From Sphingomonas sp. Leaf34 (GTDB lineage: Bacteria > Pseudomonadota > Alphaproteobacteria > Sphingomonadales > Sphingomonadaceae), in contig NZ_LMLC01000001.1 in NCBI RefSeq assembly GCF_001421805.1, forward strand, positions 868,001-932,000: a DNA stretch of 64,000 bases, in the 5' to 3' direction. The notes beneath the pieces were generated by a model, which worked only from the letters and a program-made list of their open reading frames with translations, made no database searches and had not been told where the DNA came from. This document shows, in pieces, positions 27,632-35,763 of the stretch; within the stretch, counting starts at the first letter, position 1, and each line of letters starts with the position of its first letter. A program made the translations under genes and the position numbers.

Positions 27632-28352
27632 CGGATTCACCGCCGGCTTCGCGTCGCGCCACACCACCACCGCGCACATCCTGGCCGGCGCGTTTGCGCC
27701 ACCCTCGGGTTTTGCCGCCGCGGATATCCGCGAGCGCGCGAGCGTCCGCCACACGCCGAATTTCGCCGCGCCGAGCTTCAGCACGGAACCCAAGCATTTC
27801 AGTCCGGCGGACAAGGACGTGAACCCGACCGCGGGCTGGGATCCGCTTGATCCGGCGAGCGAATCGTCGTTCATCGATCCGCTCGCCGCGGCGCATGCCG
27901 CCGGGTTCGCCGAAGGACTCGCCGCCGCGGCGCTCGCGGCGCAGGAGACCGCGAACCGCGACGGTGCGCTGCTCGGCGACCTCGCCACCGCGCTCGGCGC
28001 CGACCGGATCGACCGCGAGCGGGTCGCCGCGCAACTCCGCCAGACCGTCCTGTTGCTCGTCTCGAAGCTCGTCGGCGAGGTTGGTATCGCGCCGGACATC
28101 CTCGCGGGTCGGATCGAAACCGCTGCCGAACTGCTGGCCGACTCCGCCGAATCCGCGCTGCTGCGCGTCCACCCGGACGACGTCGCGCTGCTCGAAGGCC
28201 GGCTGTCGAAATCGATCTTCGCGGCGGGGGATCCGAGCGTCGCGCGCGGCAGCTTCGTGCTCGAAAGCGCATCGACGATCGTCGAGGATGGCCCCGAGCT
28301 CTGGATCGACCAGCTGGCGCAGGCGATCGACCGCGTCCCGGTGCCCCGCTGA
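27624..28352 (+). CDS. fliH: Flagellar assembly protein FliH
   Basis: 242 aa. ATG 27624 overlaps the end of fliG by 8 bp and is the first ATG giving an FliH-like protein. The N-terminus is variable and Ala/Pro-rich; the C-terminal half (LRQTVLLLVSKLVGEVGIAPDILAGRIETAAELL, LRVHPDDVALLE) matches the FliH/HrpE stator family that binds and regulates the FliI ATPase. TGATG overlap with fliI. Confidence 0.9.
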   Translation: MSNGFTAGFASRHTTTAHILAGAFAPPSGFAAADIRERASVRHTPNFAAPSFSTEPKHFSPADKDVNPTAGWDPLDPASESSFIDPLAAAHAAGFAEGLAAAALAAQETANRDGALLGDLATALGADRIDRERVAAQLRQTVLLLVSKLVGEVGIAPDILAGRIETAAELLADSAESALLRVHPDDVALLEGRLSKSIFAAGDPSVARGSFVLESASTIVEDGPELWIDQLAQAIDRVPVPR

Positions 28353-29677
28353 TGCTCAATCGCTTTACCGCCGATTATCTCGAAACCCTCTCCAACACCG
28401 ATTTCGTCGCCAAGCCAAAGGTCTCCGGTCGCCTCGCCTCGTTCGACGGGCTCCTGATGGAAGCGGTCGGACTGACCCTGCCGGTCGGCACCGTCTGCCA
28501 GGTCGGCGAAGGCGCGGCGAGCGTCGAGGCTGAAGTCATCGGCTTTCGCAACGGCCGGACGCTGATGATGAACCTGGGCGGCCCCGCCGCGCTCCTTCCG
28601 CGCGCGCCGGTCAAGCCGATCGGCGCGCCGGGCGAAGCCGAAGTGGGTGCCGCCATGCTCGGCCGCGTCGTCGATGGCGCGGGCAAGCCGATCGACGGGC
28701 TCGGCCCGATCCGTGGCGCGGGTCGCTGGCCGCTGGCGGGCAAGCTCCAGTCGCCGCTCGATCGCGGGCGGGTGCGCGAACCGCTCGACGTCGGCGTGCG
28801 CGCGATCAACGGCCTGCTGACGATCGGCCAGGGCCAGCGCGTCGGCATCATGGCGGGCTCGGGCGTCGGCAAGTCGGTGCTGCTGGGCATGATCGTCCGC
28901 GCCGCGCAGGCCGACGTGATCGTCATCGGCCTGATCGGCGAACGCAGCCGGGAAGTCGCCGACTTTCTCGAAACCAAGGTCGCTGGCACCGCGCGGAAGC
29001 GATCGGTCGTCGTCGCCGTCCCCGCCAATCACTCCCCCGTCCTCCGCATCCGCGGTGCCTTGCGGGCGCACGCGATCGCCGAATCCTTCCGCGATGAAGG
29101 AAAGAAGGTCCTGCTGATCATGGATTCGCTGACCCGCGTCGCGCATGCCGGTCGCGAGATCGGCCTTGCGCTCGGCGAGCCCGCCTCCGCGCGCGGCTAT
29201 CCGCCTAGCGCGATCGCGATGCTCCCGAACCTGATCGAGCGCGCCGGCGTCGACGTCCACACGGGCGGGTCGATCACCGCGATCTACACGGTGCTGGCAG
29301 ACGGCGACGACGGCAACGATCCGGTGGTGGATTCCGCACGGTCGATCCTCGACGGCCACATCGTCCTCAACCGCCATCTTGCCGAGCGCGGGATATACCC
29401 CGCAATCGACATCGGCCCGTCGGTCAGCCGCGTCATGACCGACATCGTCCCCTCGCATCACGCCAAGGCCGCGCGGACGTTGCGCCGCCACCTCGCCACG
29501 TACGAGGAAAACCGCGATCTCGTGCTGATGGGCGCGTACCGCCACGGTGCCGATCCCGCGATCGACGCGGCGATCGCATGCCATCCGGCAGTCATGGAAT
29601 ATATCCGCCAGGACGCCGACGAAAACGTCTCGCTCGACGACGCGGTTGCCGAACTGACCGGCGTGTTCGGCGGCTGA
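28352..29677 (+). CDS. fliI: Flagellum-specific ATP synthase FliI
   Basis: 441 aa, normal size. The F1-beta-like fold carries Walker A AGSGVGKS (Lys174), Walker B VLLIMDSLTRVAHA and the DVHTGGSITAIYTVLADGDD segment typical of type III secretion ATPases. It energises substrate unloading at the export gate. Its TGATG overlap with fliH supports stoichiometric synthesis with its regulator. Confidence 0.98.
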   Translation: MLNRFTADYLETLSNTDFVAKPKVSGRLASFDGLLMEAVGLTLPVGTVCQVGEGAASVEAEVIGFRNGRTLMMNLGGPAALLPRAPVKPIGAPGEAEVGAAMLGRVVDGAGKPIDGLGPIRGAGRWPLAGKLQSPLDRGRVREPLDVGVRAINGLLTIGQGQRVGIMAGSGVGKSVLLGMIVRAAQADVIVIGLIGERSREVADFLETKVAGTARKRSVVVAVPANHSPVLRIRGALRAHAIAESFRDEGKKVLLIMDSLTRVAHAGREIGLALGEPASARGYPPSAIAMLPNLIERAGVDVHTGGSITAIYTVLADGDDGNDPVVDSARSILDGHIVLNRHLAERGIYPAIDIGPSVSRVMTDIVPSHHAKAARTLRRHLATYEENRDLVLMGAYRHGADPAIDAAIACHPAVMEYIRQDADENVSLDDAVAELTGVFGG

Positions 29678-29678
29678 C

Positions 29679-30104
29679 ATGGCGGATGCCCGCAGCAAGA
29701 CGCTGGCGCGCATCCACCGCGTCCGCACGCTCCAGCTGGGGCTGACCCGCGCCGACGAAGCCCGCGCGCACGACAAGTTCGCCAGCGAACAAGCGCTGTC
29801 AGGCCGTATCGCACGCCTCGCCGAAGCCGTCGCGCCGGTTCATGAAACGCAGGTCGCCGTGTCGCTCGGCGCGGCCGCGCATTACCGCGACCGCCTGCAA
29901 CAATCCGCCAACGCCGCCGTCGAGCGCGTGCAGGCGGCGGAGTCTCGTGTCGCGCGCGCGACCGAGGCGACACGTGCCGCCAAGCGCGACCAGAGCGCGG
30001 TCGAAAAGCTGCTCGCACGCGCCGATGCCGATGCGGTGCTGAAGGCGATCCGCGCGATGGAAGACGCGCCCGCCTTTCGGAAGGTTCGGCACGATCCTTG
30101 CTGA
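29679..30104 (+). CDS. fliJ: FliJ-like flagellar export chaperone
   Basis: 141 aa, almost entirely alpha-helical and rich in Ala, Arg and Glu, predicted to be a two-helix coiled coil. Similarity to FliJ is weak in sequence, but length, coiled-coil character and position directly after fliI make it the expected FliJ, which inserts in the FliI ring. Confidence 0.78.
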   Translation: MADARSKTLARIHRVRTLQLGLTRADEARAHDKFASEQALSGRIARLAEAVAPVHETQVAVSLGAAAHYRDRLQQSANAAVERVQAAESRVARATEATRAAKRDQSAVEKLLARADADAVLKAIRAMEDAPAFRKVRHDPC

Positions 30105-30137
30105 GTAACGGGCAGACGCCCGAACGCGAGTGCCCGA

Positions 30138-31355
30138 ATGATCCAGACCGCGACCCTTTCCCCTTCCGCCCCTCTCCACCCGCGCACAGCGTCTGCGAAA
30201 ATGGGCGGCAAATCGGGCGATTTCGCCGACTCCTTCGACATGGTCAGCGACGAGGCGAAACCTGATTCCACCGCCGCAGCGCCGGAAGATGAGCCGCGGC
30301 AGGATGACGCCGCGACCGGCAATGGCTTGCCGCTCCCCGGTATCGTAGCCGACCCCGCATTCGTGTGGACGCCGATCATCGCGACGCCCGTTCCCGTTTT
30401 CCCTGCTTCGCCGGCTGTCATGGGCGTTGCGGATGCGACCGGCACGCCGTCGGCGATCGTGCACCGGCCGGTATTCACGCAGATGACGCCTCATGCCCCA
30501 ACGGCAACGCCGACGGCGACGCCGGCACCGACGCCAGCGTTTACCGAGCTCGATGCCGCCCCGCCCCCAACGCTGACGCCGCCCCCGCCCCCGGCGCAGG
30601 CAGGCGGCACGCCCGCGATGCAACTCGCGGCTGCGATCATGGCCGCGGTGCCGCCAGCGAGCGCGAGCGCACAGGCCGTGGACACGCCGACCACGGCTGT
30701 GACCGCCACCGACATGGTGCGGTGGACCGCGCCCGCTACGTCCCCCGTTATCCTCGCCGCGCCACGACCCGACGTCCAACCCGGCATCGTTCCCGCGCAA
30801 CCCGGTACGGTCGCCGCGGCCGCGATGGTGTTCGGCGCGGCGATCCAGGCGGCGACCGGGAAACGCGACGAGCCCGACATCCCCGCCGCCCCCTCCGATA
30901 CGCCGCTGACCCCGGTGGGTGCCGCCGCGACGCATGAGATCAAGGTCGCCGATACGCAACAGGCGCCGCTCGACATGCGCCAGGAGCGCTGGCCGCACGC
31001 GATGATCGAGCGGATCGAGATGCTCCGCGACGCTGCCGATGCGGTCGACACGCGCATCCGCCTCGTCCCCGACGCGCTCGGCGCGATCGACGTGAGCGTG
31101 AGAAAGGACGGCGACGGGGTGCGCGTCCACTTCAGTGCCGAACAGGCCGCGACGCGGACGTTGCTCGCGGACGCGCAACCGCGGCTTGCAGACCTTGCCG
31201 AGGCGCGCGGGTTGAAGCTTGCACAAGGATCGCTCGGTGACGCCGACCGCGGCGCACCGCAGCAGCGCTCGCCGACGCCTCCCCAAACCTCGAATCGTCT
31301 CGCATCGGCCTCGACCCTGATCGCGAACACGCCCGACGACATCCGAATCGCTTGA
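30138..31355 (+). CDS. fliK: Flagellar hook-length control protein FliK
   Basis: 405 aa. A long Pro/Ala/Thr-rich N-terminal ruler region (about 1-270) and a C-terminal Flg_hook-like domain (about 285-380: IRLVPDALGAIDVSVRKDGDGVRVHF...QPRLADLAEARGLKL). It is secreted, measures hook length and switches export specificity. Low complexity is normal for the family. Position between fliJ and fliL supports the call. Confidence 0.88.
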   Translation: MIQTATLSPSAPLHPRTASAKMGGKSGDFADSFDMVSDEAKPDSTAAAPEDEPRQDDAATGNGLPLPGIVADPAFVWTPIIATPVPVFPASPAVMGVADATGTPSAIVHRPVFTQMTPHAPTATPTATPAPTPAFTELDAAPPPTLTPPPPPAQAGGTPAMQLAAAIMAAVPPASASAQAVDTPTTAVTATDMVRWTAPATSPVILAAPRPDVQPGIVPAQPGTVAAAAMVFGAAIQAATGKRDEPDIPAAPSDTPLTPVGAAATHEIKVADTQQAPLDMRQERWPHAMIERIEMLRDAADAVDTRIRLVPDALGAIDVSVRKDGDGVRVHFSAEQAATRTLLADAQPRLADLAEARGLKLAQGSLGDADRGAPQQRSPTPPQTSNRLASASTLIANTPDDIRIA

Positions 31356-31374
31356 ACCGAAGGACCACGACACC

Positions 31375-32001
31375 ATGAGCGACACAAAAGAAACGCCTGA
31401 CGCCGCGCCGAAGAAAAAGGGCAAGATGAAGACGATCCTGATTGGCGGCGTGGCGCTGCTGGTGCTGGTCGGCGGCGGCGTCGGCGCAGGCGTCTACGCG
31501 TCGAACGCAGGCCTGCTTGGCGGCGGTCATGCCGCGGCGGCTGACGACGGCAAGCCCAAGCTCGTCCCCAAGAGCGAGCAGAAGCATGCAACCGAGGGCG
31601 GCGAAGGCGGCGGTCATGGCGGCGACGAGGCTGCGCCCGAAAACCATGGGATGAAGCCCCCCGCAGGGCAGGGCGGCGACAAATACGCCTCGACCTACTA
31701 CCCGCTGGAGAAGGATTTCACCTCCAATCTCCAGGACTCGGTGCACTTCGTCCAGGTCGGCGTCGCGGTCTCGACGCCCTATGACGACACCGTCATCACC
31801 AACCTGAAGACCAACGACATCGCGGTCCGCTCGGCGATCCTGATGGCGCTCGGCGACACCACCGAGGAGCAGGTGATGAGCAGCGACGGCAAGCGTCAAT
31901 TGCAGGTCCGACTGGCCAAGGCGATCAACGATACGCTCAAGCAGAAGGAAGGATTCGGCGGCATCGGTAACGTTTACTTTACCAGTTTCGTCGTTCAGTG
32001 A
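31375..32001 (+). CDS. fliL: Flagellar basal-body protein FliL
   Basis: 208 aa. One transmembrane helix (about 20-43), a Gly/His-rich linker (GGEGGGHGGDEAAPENHG) and a periplasmic domain (YYPLEKDFTSNLQDSVHFVQVGVAVSTPYDD; LQVRLAKAINDTLKQKEGFGGIGNVYFTSFVVQ). FliL surrounds and stabilises stators. An AAGGA Shine-Dalgarno precedes the ATG. Stop is 3 bases before fliM. Confidence 0.93.
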   Translation: MSDTKETPDAAPKKKGKMKTILIGGVALLVLVGGGVGAGVYASNAGLLGGGHAAAADDGKPKLVPKSEQKHATEGGEGGGHGGDEAAPENHGMKPPAGQGGDKYASTYYPLEKDFTSNLQDSVHFVQVGVAVSTPYDDTVITNLKTNDIAVRSAILMALGDTTEEQVMSSDGKRQLQVRLAKAINDTLKQKEGFGGIGNVYFTSFVVQ

Positions 32002-32004
32002 GGC

Positions 32005-32967
32005 ATGGTTAACGAGGCCTCAGCAAAGACACGCGAGCGACGCGACCGGGATCGCTCCGGCGCACCCAAGGACGGCGTGCTGCATCAGGGCGTGCTGGGC
32101 GGGGCCAAGCTCAATCCGTTCGGCGACCTGCATTCGTTGCAGCATCTCTCCGCCCGGTTCGCGCGCGGCCTGCGCGGCGTGTTCGAGCCGCTGCTGCGCC
32201 AGGAGGTCCGCTGCTGGGCCGAGCCCTTGGTCGTCCAGCGCTTCACCGACTACCGCGCCGAGCGCAGCGACGCGCTCACCGCATGGCTGCCGCTGATCAT
32301 GACGCCGGGCATGGCGCAGGCGCTGTGCATCATGGACGGCAAGTTCGTGCTCGAGATGCTCGACATGTTCTTCGGCGGCACCGGCGCCGCGCCGCACGTG
32401 CTGCCGAGCGAATTCTCCCCCGCGGCCGAAGCGATGGTCGCGCGGATCGGGCAGATGATCGCAACCCCGCTCAAGACCGCGTGGGAGCCGATGGCGCGGT
32501 TCGACTTCCTGCCGACGCGTGTCGAGGTGAACCCGGCGATGATCGCCGATCTCGACGGCGAGGATGCGATGATCGTCACGCGCTTCGGCATCGCCGCGGG
32601 GAACGCGAAGCCGGTGTTCCTCGACCTCGTCTACCCCGTCTCCGCGCTGAAGCCGCACGCGCCGTCGCTGACCGCCAAGGTCGTCGGCAAGTCGGCCGAG
32701 CCCGATCCGGCATGGCGCAACGAGCTGACCCGCGCCGCCATGAACGTGCGCTTCCCGATCCGCTCGGTCCTCGCCGAGCCGGTCGTCAAGCTGACGATGC
32801 TGATGGACCTGAAACCCGGCGACGTGATCCCGATCACCATCTCGGGCGACGTGCCGGTGATGGTCGGCAACAACCGGCTCGGCTGCGGCACGGTCGGCAC
32901 GTCCAATGGCTTCGCCGCCATCCAGCTCACCTCGATTACCCGTTTCGACGAAGGATTTGCAGCATGA
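32005..32967 (+). CDS. fliM: Flagellar motor switch protein FliM
   Basis: 320 aa. The CheC-like middle domain and C-terminal SpoA domain (FPIRSVLAEPVVKLTMLMDLKPGDVIPI, VPVMVGNNRLGCGTVGTSNGFAAIQL) are clear. The N-terminal CheY-binding LSQxEIDALL motif is not seen in recognisable form; the protein begins with charged residues and KLNPFGDLHSLQHLS, so CheY binding may differ. ATGA overlap with fliN. Confidence 0.93.
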   Translation: MVNEASAKTRERRDRDRSGAPKDGVLHQGVLGGAKLNPFGDLHSLQHLSARFARGLRGVFEPLLRQEVRCWAEPLVVQRFTDYRAERSDALTAWLPLIMTPGMAQALCIMDGKFVLEMLDMFFGGTGAAPHVLPSEFSPAAEAMVARIGQMIATPLKTAWEPMARFDFLPTRVEVNPAMIADLDGEDAMIVTRFGIAAGNAKPVFLDLVYPVSALKPHAPSLTAKVVGKSAEPDPAWRNELTRAAMNVRFPIRSVLAEPVVKLTMLMDLKPGDVIPITISGDVPVMVGNNRLGCGTVGTSNGFAAIQLTSITRFDEGFAA

Positions 32968-33266
32968 ACGACATGACCGGAGGCTTCCCTGTTGACGCCG
33001 CCGTGGCCGCCAATTTCCGGCTGCTCCAGGATGTCGACGTCAAGCTGACCGTCGAGATCGGCTCGACCAGCCTGACGCTGCGCGAACTGCTCGCGCTCGG
33101 CGAATCCAGCGTGATCGAGCTCGATCGCCAGGCCAACGAACTGCTCGACGTGTTCGTCAACGGCACGCTGATCGGCCGCGGCGAAGTCGTCACGGTCGGC
33201 GAGCGCTTTGGCGTGCGGATGACCGAACTCGTCAGCCCCGACAAATCGCTCGTCGGGCGCGGCTGA
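32964..33266 (+). CDS. fliN: Flagellar motor switch protein FliN
   Basis: 100 aa, a compact SpoA domain: LLQDVDVKLTVEIGSTSLTLRELL, ELDRQANELLDVFVNGTLIGRGEVVTVGERFGVRMTELV. The C-ring base, binding FliH-FliI. ATG 32964 overlaps the fliM stop. Confidence 0.97.
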   Translation: MNDMTGGFPVDAAVAANFRLLQDVDVKLTVEIGSTSLTLRELLALGESSVIELDRQANELLDVFVNGTLIGRGEVVTVGERFGVRMTELVSPDKSLVGRG

Positions 33267-33272
33267 CCCCCG

Positions 33273-33527
33273 ATGCTCTGGACCTATATCCTCAAGCTCG
33301 TCATCCTGCTGCCGCTGGTGTGCGGCCTCATGTTCGGCTGCCTGTATCTGTGGCGCAAGTTCGAGAGCCGGATGCCGGGCAAGCCGTCGACCCGGCTGAT
33401 CGGCGTCAAGGAAACGATGATGATCTCGCCGGGCCTGCGCCTCGCGGTGATCGATTTCGAGGGCCGCCGGCTGCTCGTCTCGGTCGGTCGTGGCGGCGTG
33501 CATTTGATCGACAAGGTCGACGCATGA
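33273..33527 (+). CDS. fliO: Flagellar biosynthesis protein FliO
   Basis: 84 aa. One N-terminal transmembrane helix (about 5-26) and a short cytoplasmic part (STRLIGVKETMMISPGLRLAVIDFEGRRLLVSVG) as in FliO, the export-gate assembly factor for FliP. Short but within family range. ATGA overlap with fliP. Confidence 0.9.
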   Translation: MLWTYILKLVILLPLVCGLMFGCLYLWRKFESRMPGKPSTRLIGVKETMMISPGLRLAVIDFEGRRLLVSVGRGGVHLIDKVDA

Positions 33528-34474
33528 CCGCCGCTGTTCGTCCGACGGTGACCCGCAAGGGCTCGGGCCCGGCCTTGTTTGCCGCGTCGACCGCCAAACC
33601 GTTTTCCCGCGCACGCGGAAATCCAGGAGCCACGAACGGCGCGCTGCTTGGTCCTGGATCCCCGCGTTCGCGGGGAAACAGCCTAGTTTGGATAGGGCTC
33701 GCCCTTCTCCTCGCCCTCTTCCTAGCCATGCCCGCCTTCGCCCAAGCCGTCCCCGCCCCGACCAACCCCGCGGTCGGCGACGCGGTCGATCGCGCGCTCG
33801 GCCAGCTCGGCGGACAGGCCGCAGGCAATACCGGCCAGAGCGGTTCGCTGTCGCTGTCGCTGCAAGTCCTCATCATCATGGGGCTGCTCACGGTCCTGCC
33901 GGGCATCCTGCTGATGATGACCAGCTTCACGCGGATCATCATCGTGCTCGCGATCCTGCGCCAGGCGCTCGGGCTCCAGCAGACGCCGCCGAACCAGGTG
34001 CTGCTCGGCCTGTCGCTGTTTCTGTCGTTCTTCATCATGGCGCCGACGATCAGCCAGATCAACACGACCGCGATCCAGCCCTATGCCGCCGGGCAGCTGG
34101 CCGGCACGCAGATGATCACCACCGCGGGCGTCCCGCTCCACGCATTCATGGTGAAGCAGACGCGGATCAAGGACGTGACGATGTTCGCGCAGATCGCCAA
34201 GTCCGGACCGTATGCGTCGTCCACCGACATCCCCTTCTCGGTCCTGCTCCCCGCCTTCGTCACCTCGGAGCTGAAGACCGCGTTCCAGATCGGCTTCCTG
34301 ATCTTCCTGCCGTTCATCGTCATCGATCTCGTCGTCGCGACTGTCCTGATGTCGCTCGGCATGGCGATGCTCAGCCCGACGATCATCTCGATGCCGTTCA
34401 AGCTGCTGCTGTTCGTGCTCGTCGATGGCTGGGCGCTGACGATGGGCAGCCTCGCCAACTCGTTCGCGACCTGA
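33524..34474 (+). CDS. fliP: Flagellar biosynthetic protein FliP with repeat-extended N-terminus
   Basis: 316 aa. The core is standard FliP: signal sequence (about 54-73, ending FAQA), transmembrane helices, GLLTVLPGILLMMTSFTRIIIVL, NQVLLGLSLFLSFFIM, ELKTAFQIGFLIFLPFIVIDLVVA. It forms the export gate with FliQ and FliR. Unusually, about 53 residues precede the signal sequence, and residues about 26-53 are encoded by palindromic repeat B2. The ATG at 33524 (ATGA with fliO) is the plausible start; no ATG, GTG or TTG lies in frame between the repeat and the signal sequence. Confidence 0.93.
   Translation: MTAAVRPTVTRKGSGPALFAASTAKPFSRARGNPGATNGALLGPGSPRSRGNSLVWIGLALLLALFLAMPAFAQAVPAPTNPAVGDAVDRALGQLGGQAAGNTGQSGSLSLSLQVLIIMGLLTVLPGILLMMTSFTRIIIVLAILRQALGLQQTPPNQVLLGLSLFLSFFIMAPTISQINTTAIQPYAAGQLAGTQMITTAGVPLHAFMVKQTRIKDVTMFAQIAKSGPYASSTDIPFSVLLPAFVTSELKTAFQIGFLIFLPFIVIDLVVATVLMSLGMAMLSPTIISMPFKLLLFVLVDGWALTMGSLANSFAT
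33601..33679. repeat. Paired-hairpin repeat (family B, copy 2) inside fliP coding sequence
   Basis: Left arm (33601-33628, GTTTTCCCGCGCACGCGGAA...) and right arm (33652-33679) are inverted copies over 28 bp with about 4 mismatches, spaced by 23 bp. It is read in frame as part of FliP, and could fold as a long hairpin in the mRNA. Confidence 0.85.
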
Positions 34475-34478
34475 GACC

Positions 34479-34748
34479 ATGGATGCGCAATATTTCCTGA
34501 CCGTCGCCAACCAGACGATGTGGGTGCTGGCACTCGCCAGCGCGCCGATCCTGATCCCGGCGCTGCTCGCGGGGCTGATCCTCGGCATGATCCAGGCGGC
34601 GACGTCGATCAACGAGCAGACGCTGTCGTTCGTGCCCAAGCTGGTCGTGGTCGCGGTGTCGATCCTGATCTTCGGTAGCCTGATCCTCGGGTTGCTGAGC
34701 GATTTCACGATCGGGATCTTCGAGCGTATTCCGGATCTCGTTAAGTGA
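34479..34748 (+). CDS. fliQ: Flagellar biosynthetic protein FliQ
   Basis: 89 aa, two transmembrane helices. VANQTMWVLALASAPILIPALLAGLILGMIQAATSINEQTLSFVPKL is the family pattern. An export-gate subunit. Four bases separate it from fliP. Confidence 0.97.
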   Translation: MDAQYFLTVANQTMWVLALASAPILIPALLAGLILGMIQAATSINEQTLSFVPKLVVVAVSILIFGSLILGLLSDFTIGIFERIPDLVK

Positions 34749-34874
34749 GGCGCAGCGCCAGCGCGGCGACGTCCGCGCACTCAGCGCAAGCCCGGCCGGC
34801 CTTGGCACAGCCAAGGACCGACGACGCGGCTTTGCCGCGGCGCTGGCACGCCGAACATGCGACCGTCTCTTCTG
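34749..34874. other. Spacer between fliQ and repeat C3
   Basis: No gene. Short GC-rich inverted pieces only (for example GGCACAGCC around 34804 and GCCGCGGCGCTGGCACGCC). It breaks the otherwise tight fliP-fliQ-fliR packing. Confidence 0.4.
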
Positions 34875-34981
34875 CTCCCCTTCCGCTTGCGGGAGGGGTC
34901 GGGGGAGGGGCTGACCAAACAGACCGGACGCCAGTACGTACGTCGCGCCCTCCCCTAACCCCTCCCGCAAGCGGGAGGGGG
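34875..34981. repeat. Long inverted repeat (family C, copy 3) upstream of fliR
   Basis: Left arm CTCCCCTTCCGCTTGCGGGA (34875 onward) pairs with the right arm ending at 34981 (CCCTCCCGCAAGCGGGAGGG). The final GGGAGGGGG lies about 8 bases before the fliR GTG and is its only good Shine-Dalgarno. Confidence 0.82.
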
Positions 34982-34989
34982 ATTTAGTC

Positions 34990-35763
34990 GTGCTGGGCTT
35001 CGGGCTTTCGATCGAGCCCCAACTCTGGGCGCTCGTGTTCGTCATGATCCGCATCGGCGCGACGTTCATCGCCGCGCCGGTGTTCGGGTCCGTCTCGGTG
35101 CCGCTGACCGTGCGCGTCACGCTGTCGGGCGCGATCGGCTTCCTCGTGCTCGCGGCGCATCCGATCGTCCCGCCGCAGACCATCTTCGCGGTCTCCACCA
35201 TACTCTCCGCCGCCGCCGAGGCGCTCGTCGGCCTCGCGCTCGGCTTCGTCCTCCAGATCGCGTTCGCCGCGCCTATGATCGCGGCCGAGGTGATCGGCGG
35301 CGCGATGGGCCTCGGCTTCGCCTCGTCGATCGACCCGCAGAACGGCAAGTCGTCGCCGGCGCTCGGCCAGTTCTTCTCGATCATGCTGACGTTGCTGTTC
35401 CTGTCGGTCGACGGCCATCTGATCCTGATTGACCTGCTCGTGAAGAGCTATGACGTCCTGCCCCCCGGCGCCGCATGGATCGGCGTCGAGCGGCTGAAGG
35501 CGATCGCGTTCTTCGGCGGCTACGCGTTCCTCGCCGGGCTCTTGCTCGCACTCCCGGTCGGCTTCCTGCTGCTCTGCCTCAACATCGTCGTCGGCATGTT
35601 GAGCCGCGCCGCGCCCTCGCTCAACCTGTTCGCGGTCGGCCTGCCCGCCAGCCTCGCGGTCGGCGTCATCACGCTGGCGATCGCGTTCCCGACGATGGGC
35701 GACTATATGCTCGTCATCGTCCGCGAAGGCCTGGCCGCCACCGAAAACCTGGTGCTCGGCTGA
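34990..35763 (+). CDS. fliR: Flagellar biosynthetic protein FliR
   Basis: 257 aa, about six transmembrane helices (ALVFVMIRIGATFIAAPVFG; EVIGGAMGLGFASSIDPQNG; FAVGLPASLAVGVITLAIAFPTMGDY). Export-gate subunit. The GTG at 34990 is preceded by GGGAGGGGG from repeat C3. TGATG overlap with flhB. Confidence 0.96.
   Translation: MLGFGLSIEPQLWALVFVMIRIGATFIAAPVFGSVSVPLTVRVTLSGAIGFLVLAAHPIVPPQTIFAVSTILSAAAEALVGLALGFVLQIAFAAPMIAAEVIGGAMGLGFASSIDPQNGKSSPALGQFFSIMLTLLFLSVDGHLILIDLLVKSYDVLPPGAAWIGVERLKAIAFFGGYAFLAGLLLALPVGFLLLCLNIVVGMLSRAAPSLNLFAVGLPASLAVGVITLAIAFPTMGDYMLVIVREGLAATENLVLG

Noticed and set aside
26525-29776. 1083-codon minus-strand open frame under fliG-fliI
   Set aside because: Antisense to unambiguous flagellar genes; no domain resemblance and Arg/Asp-rich composition.
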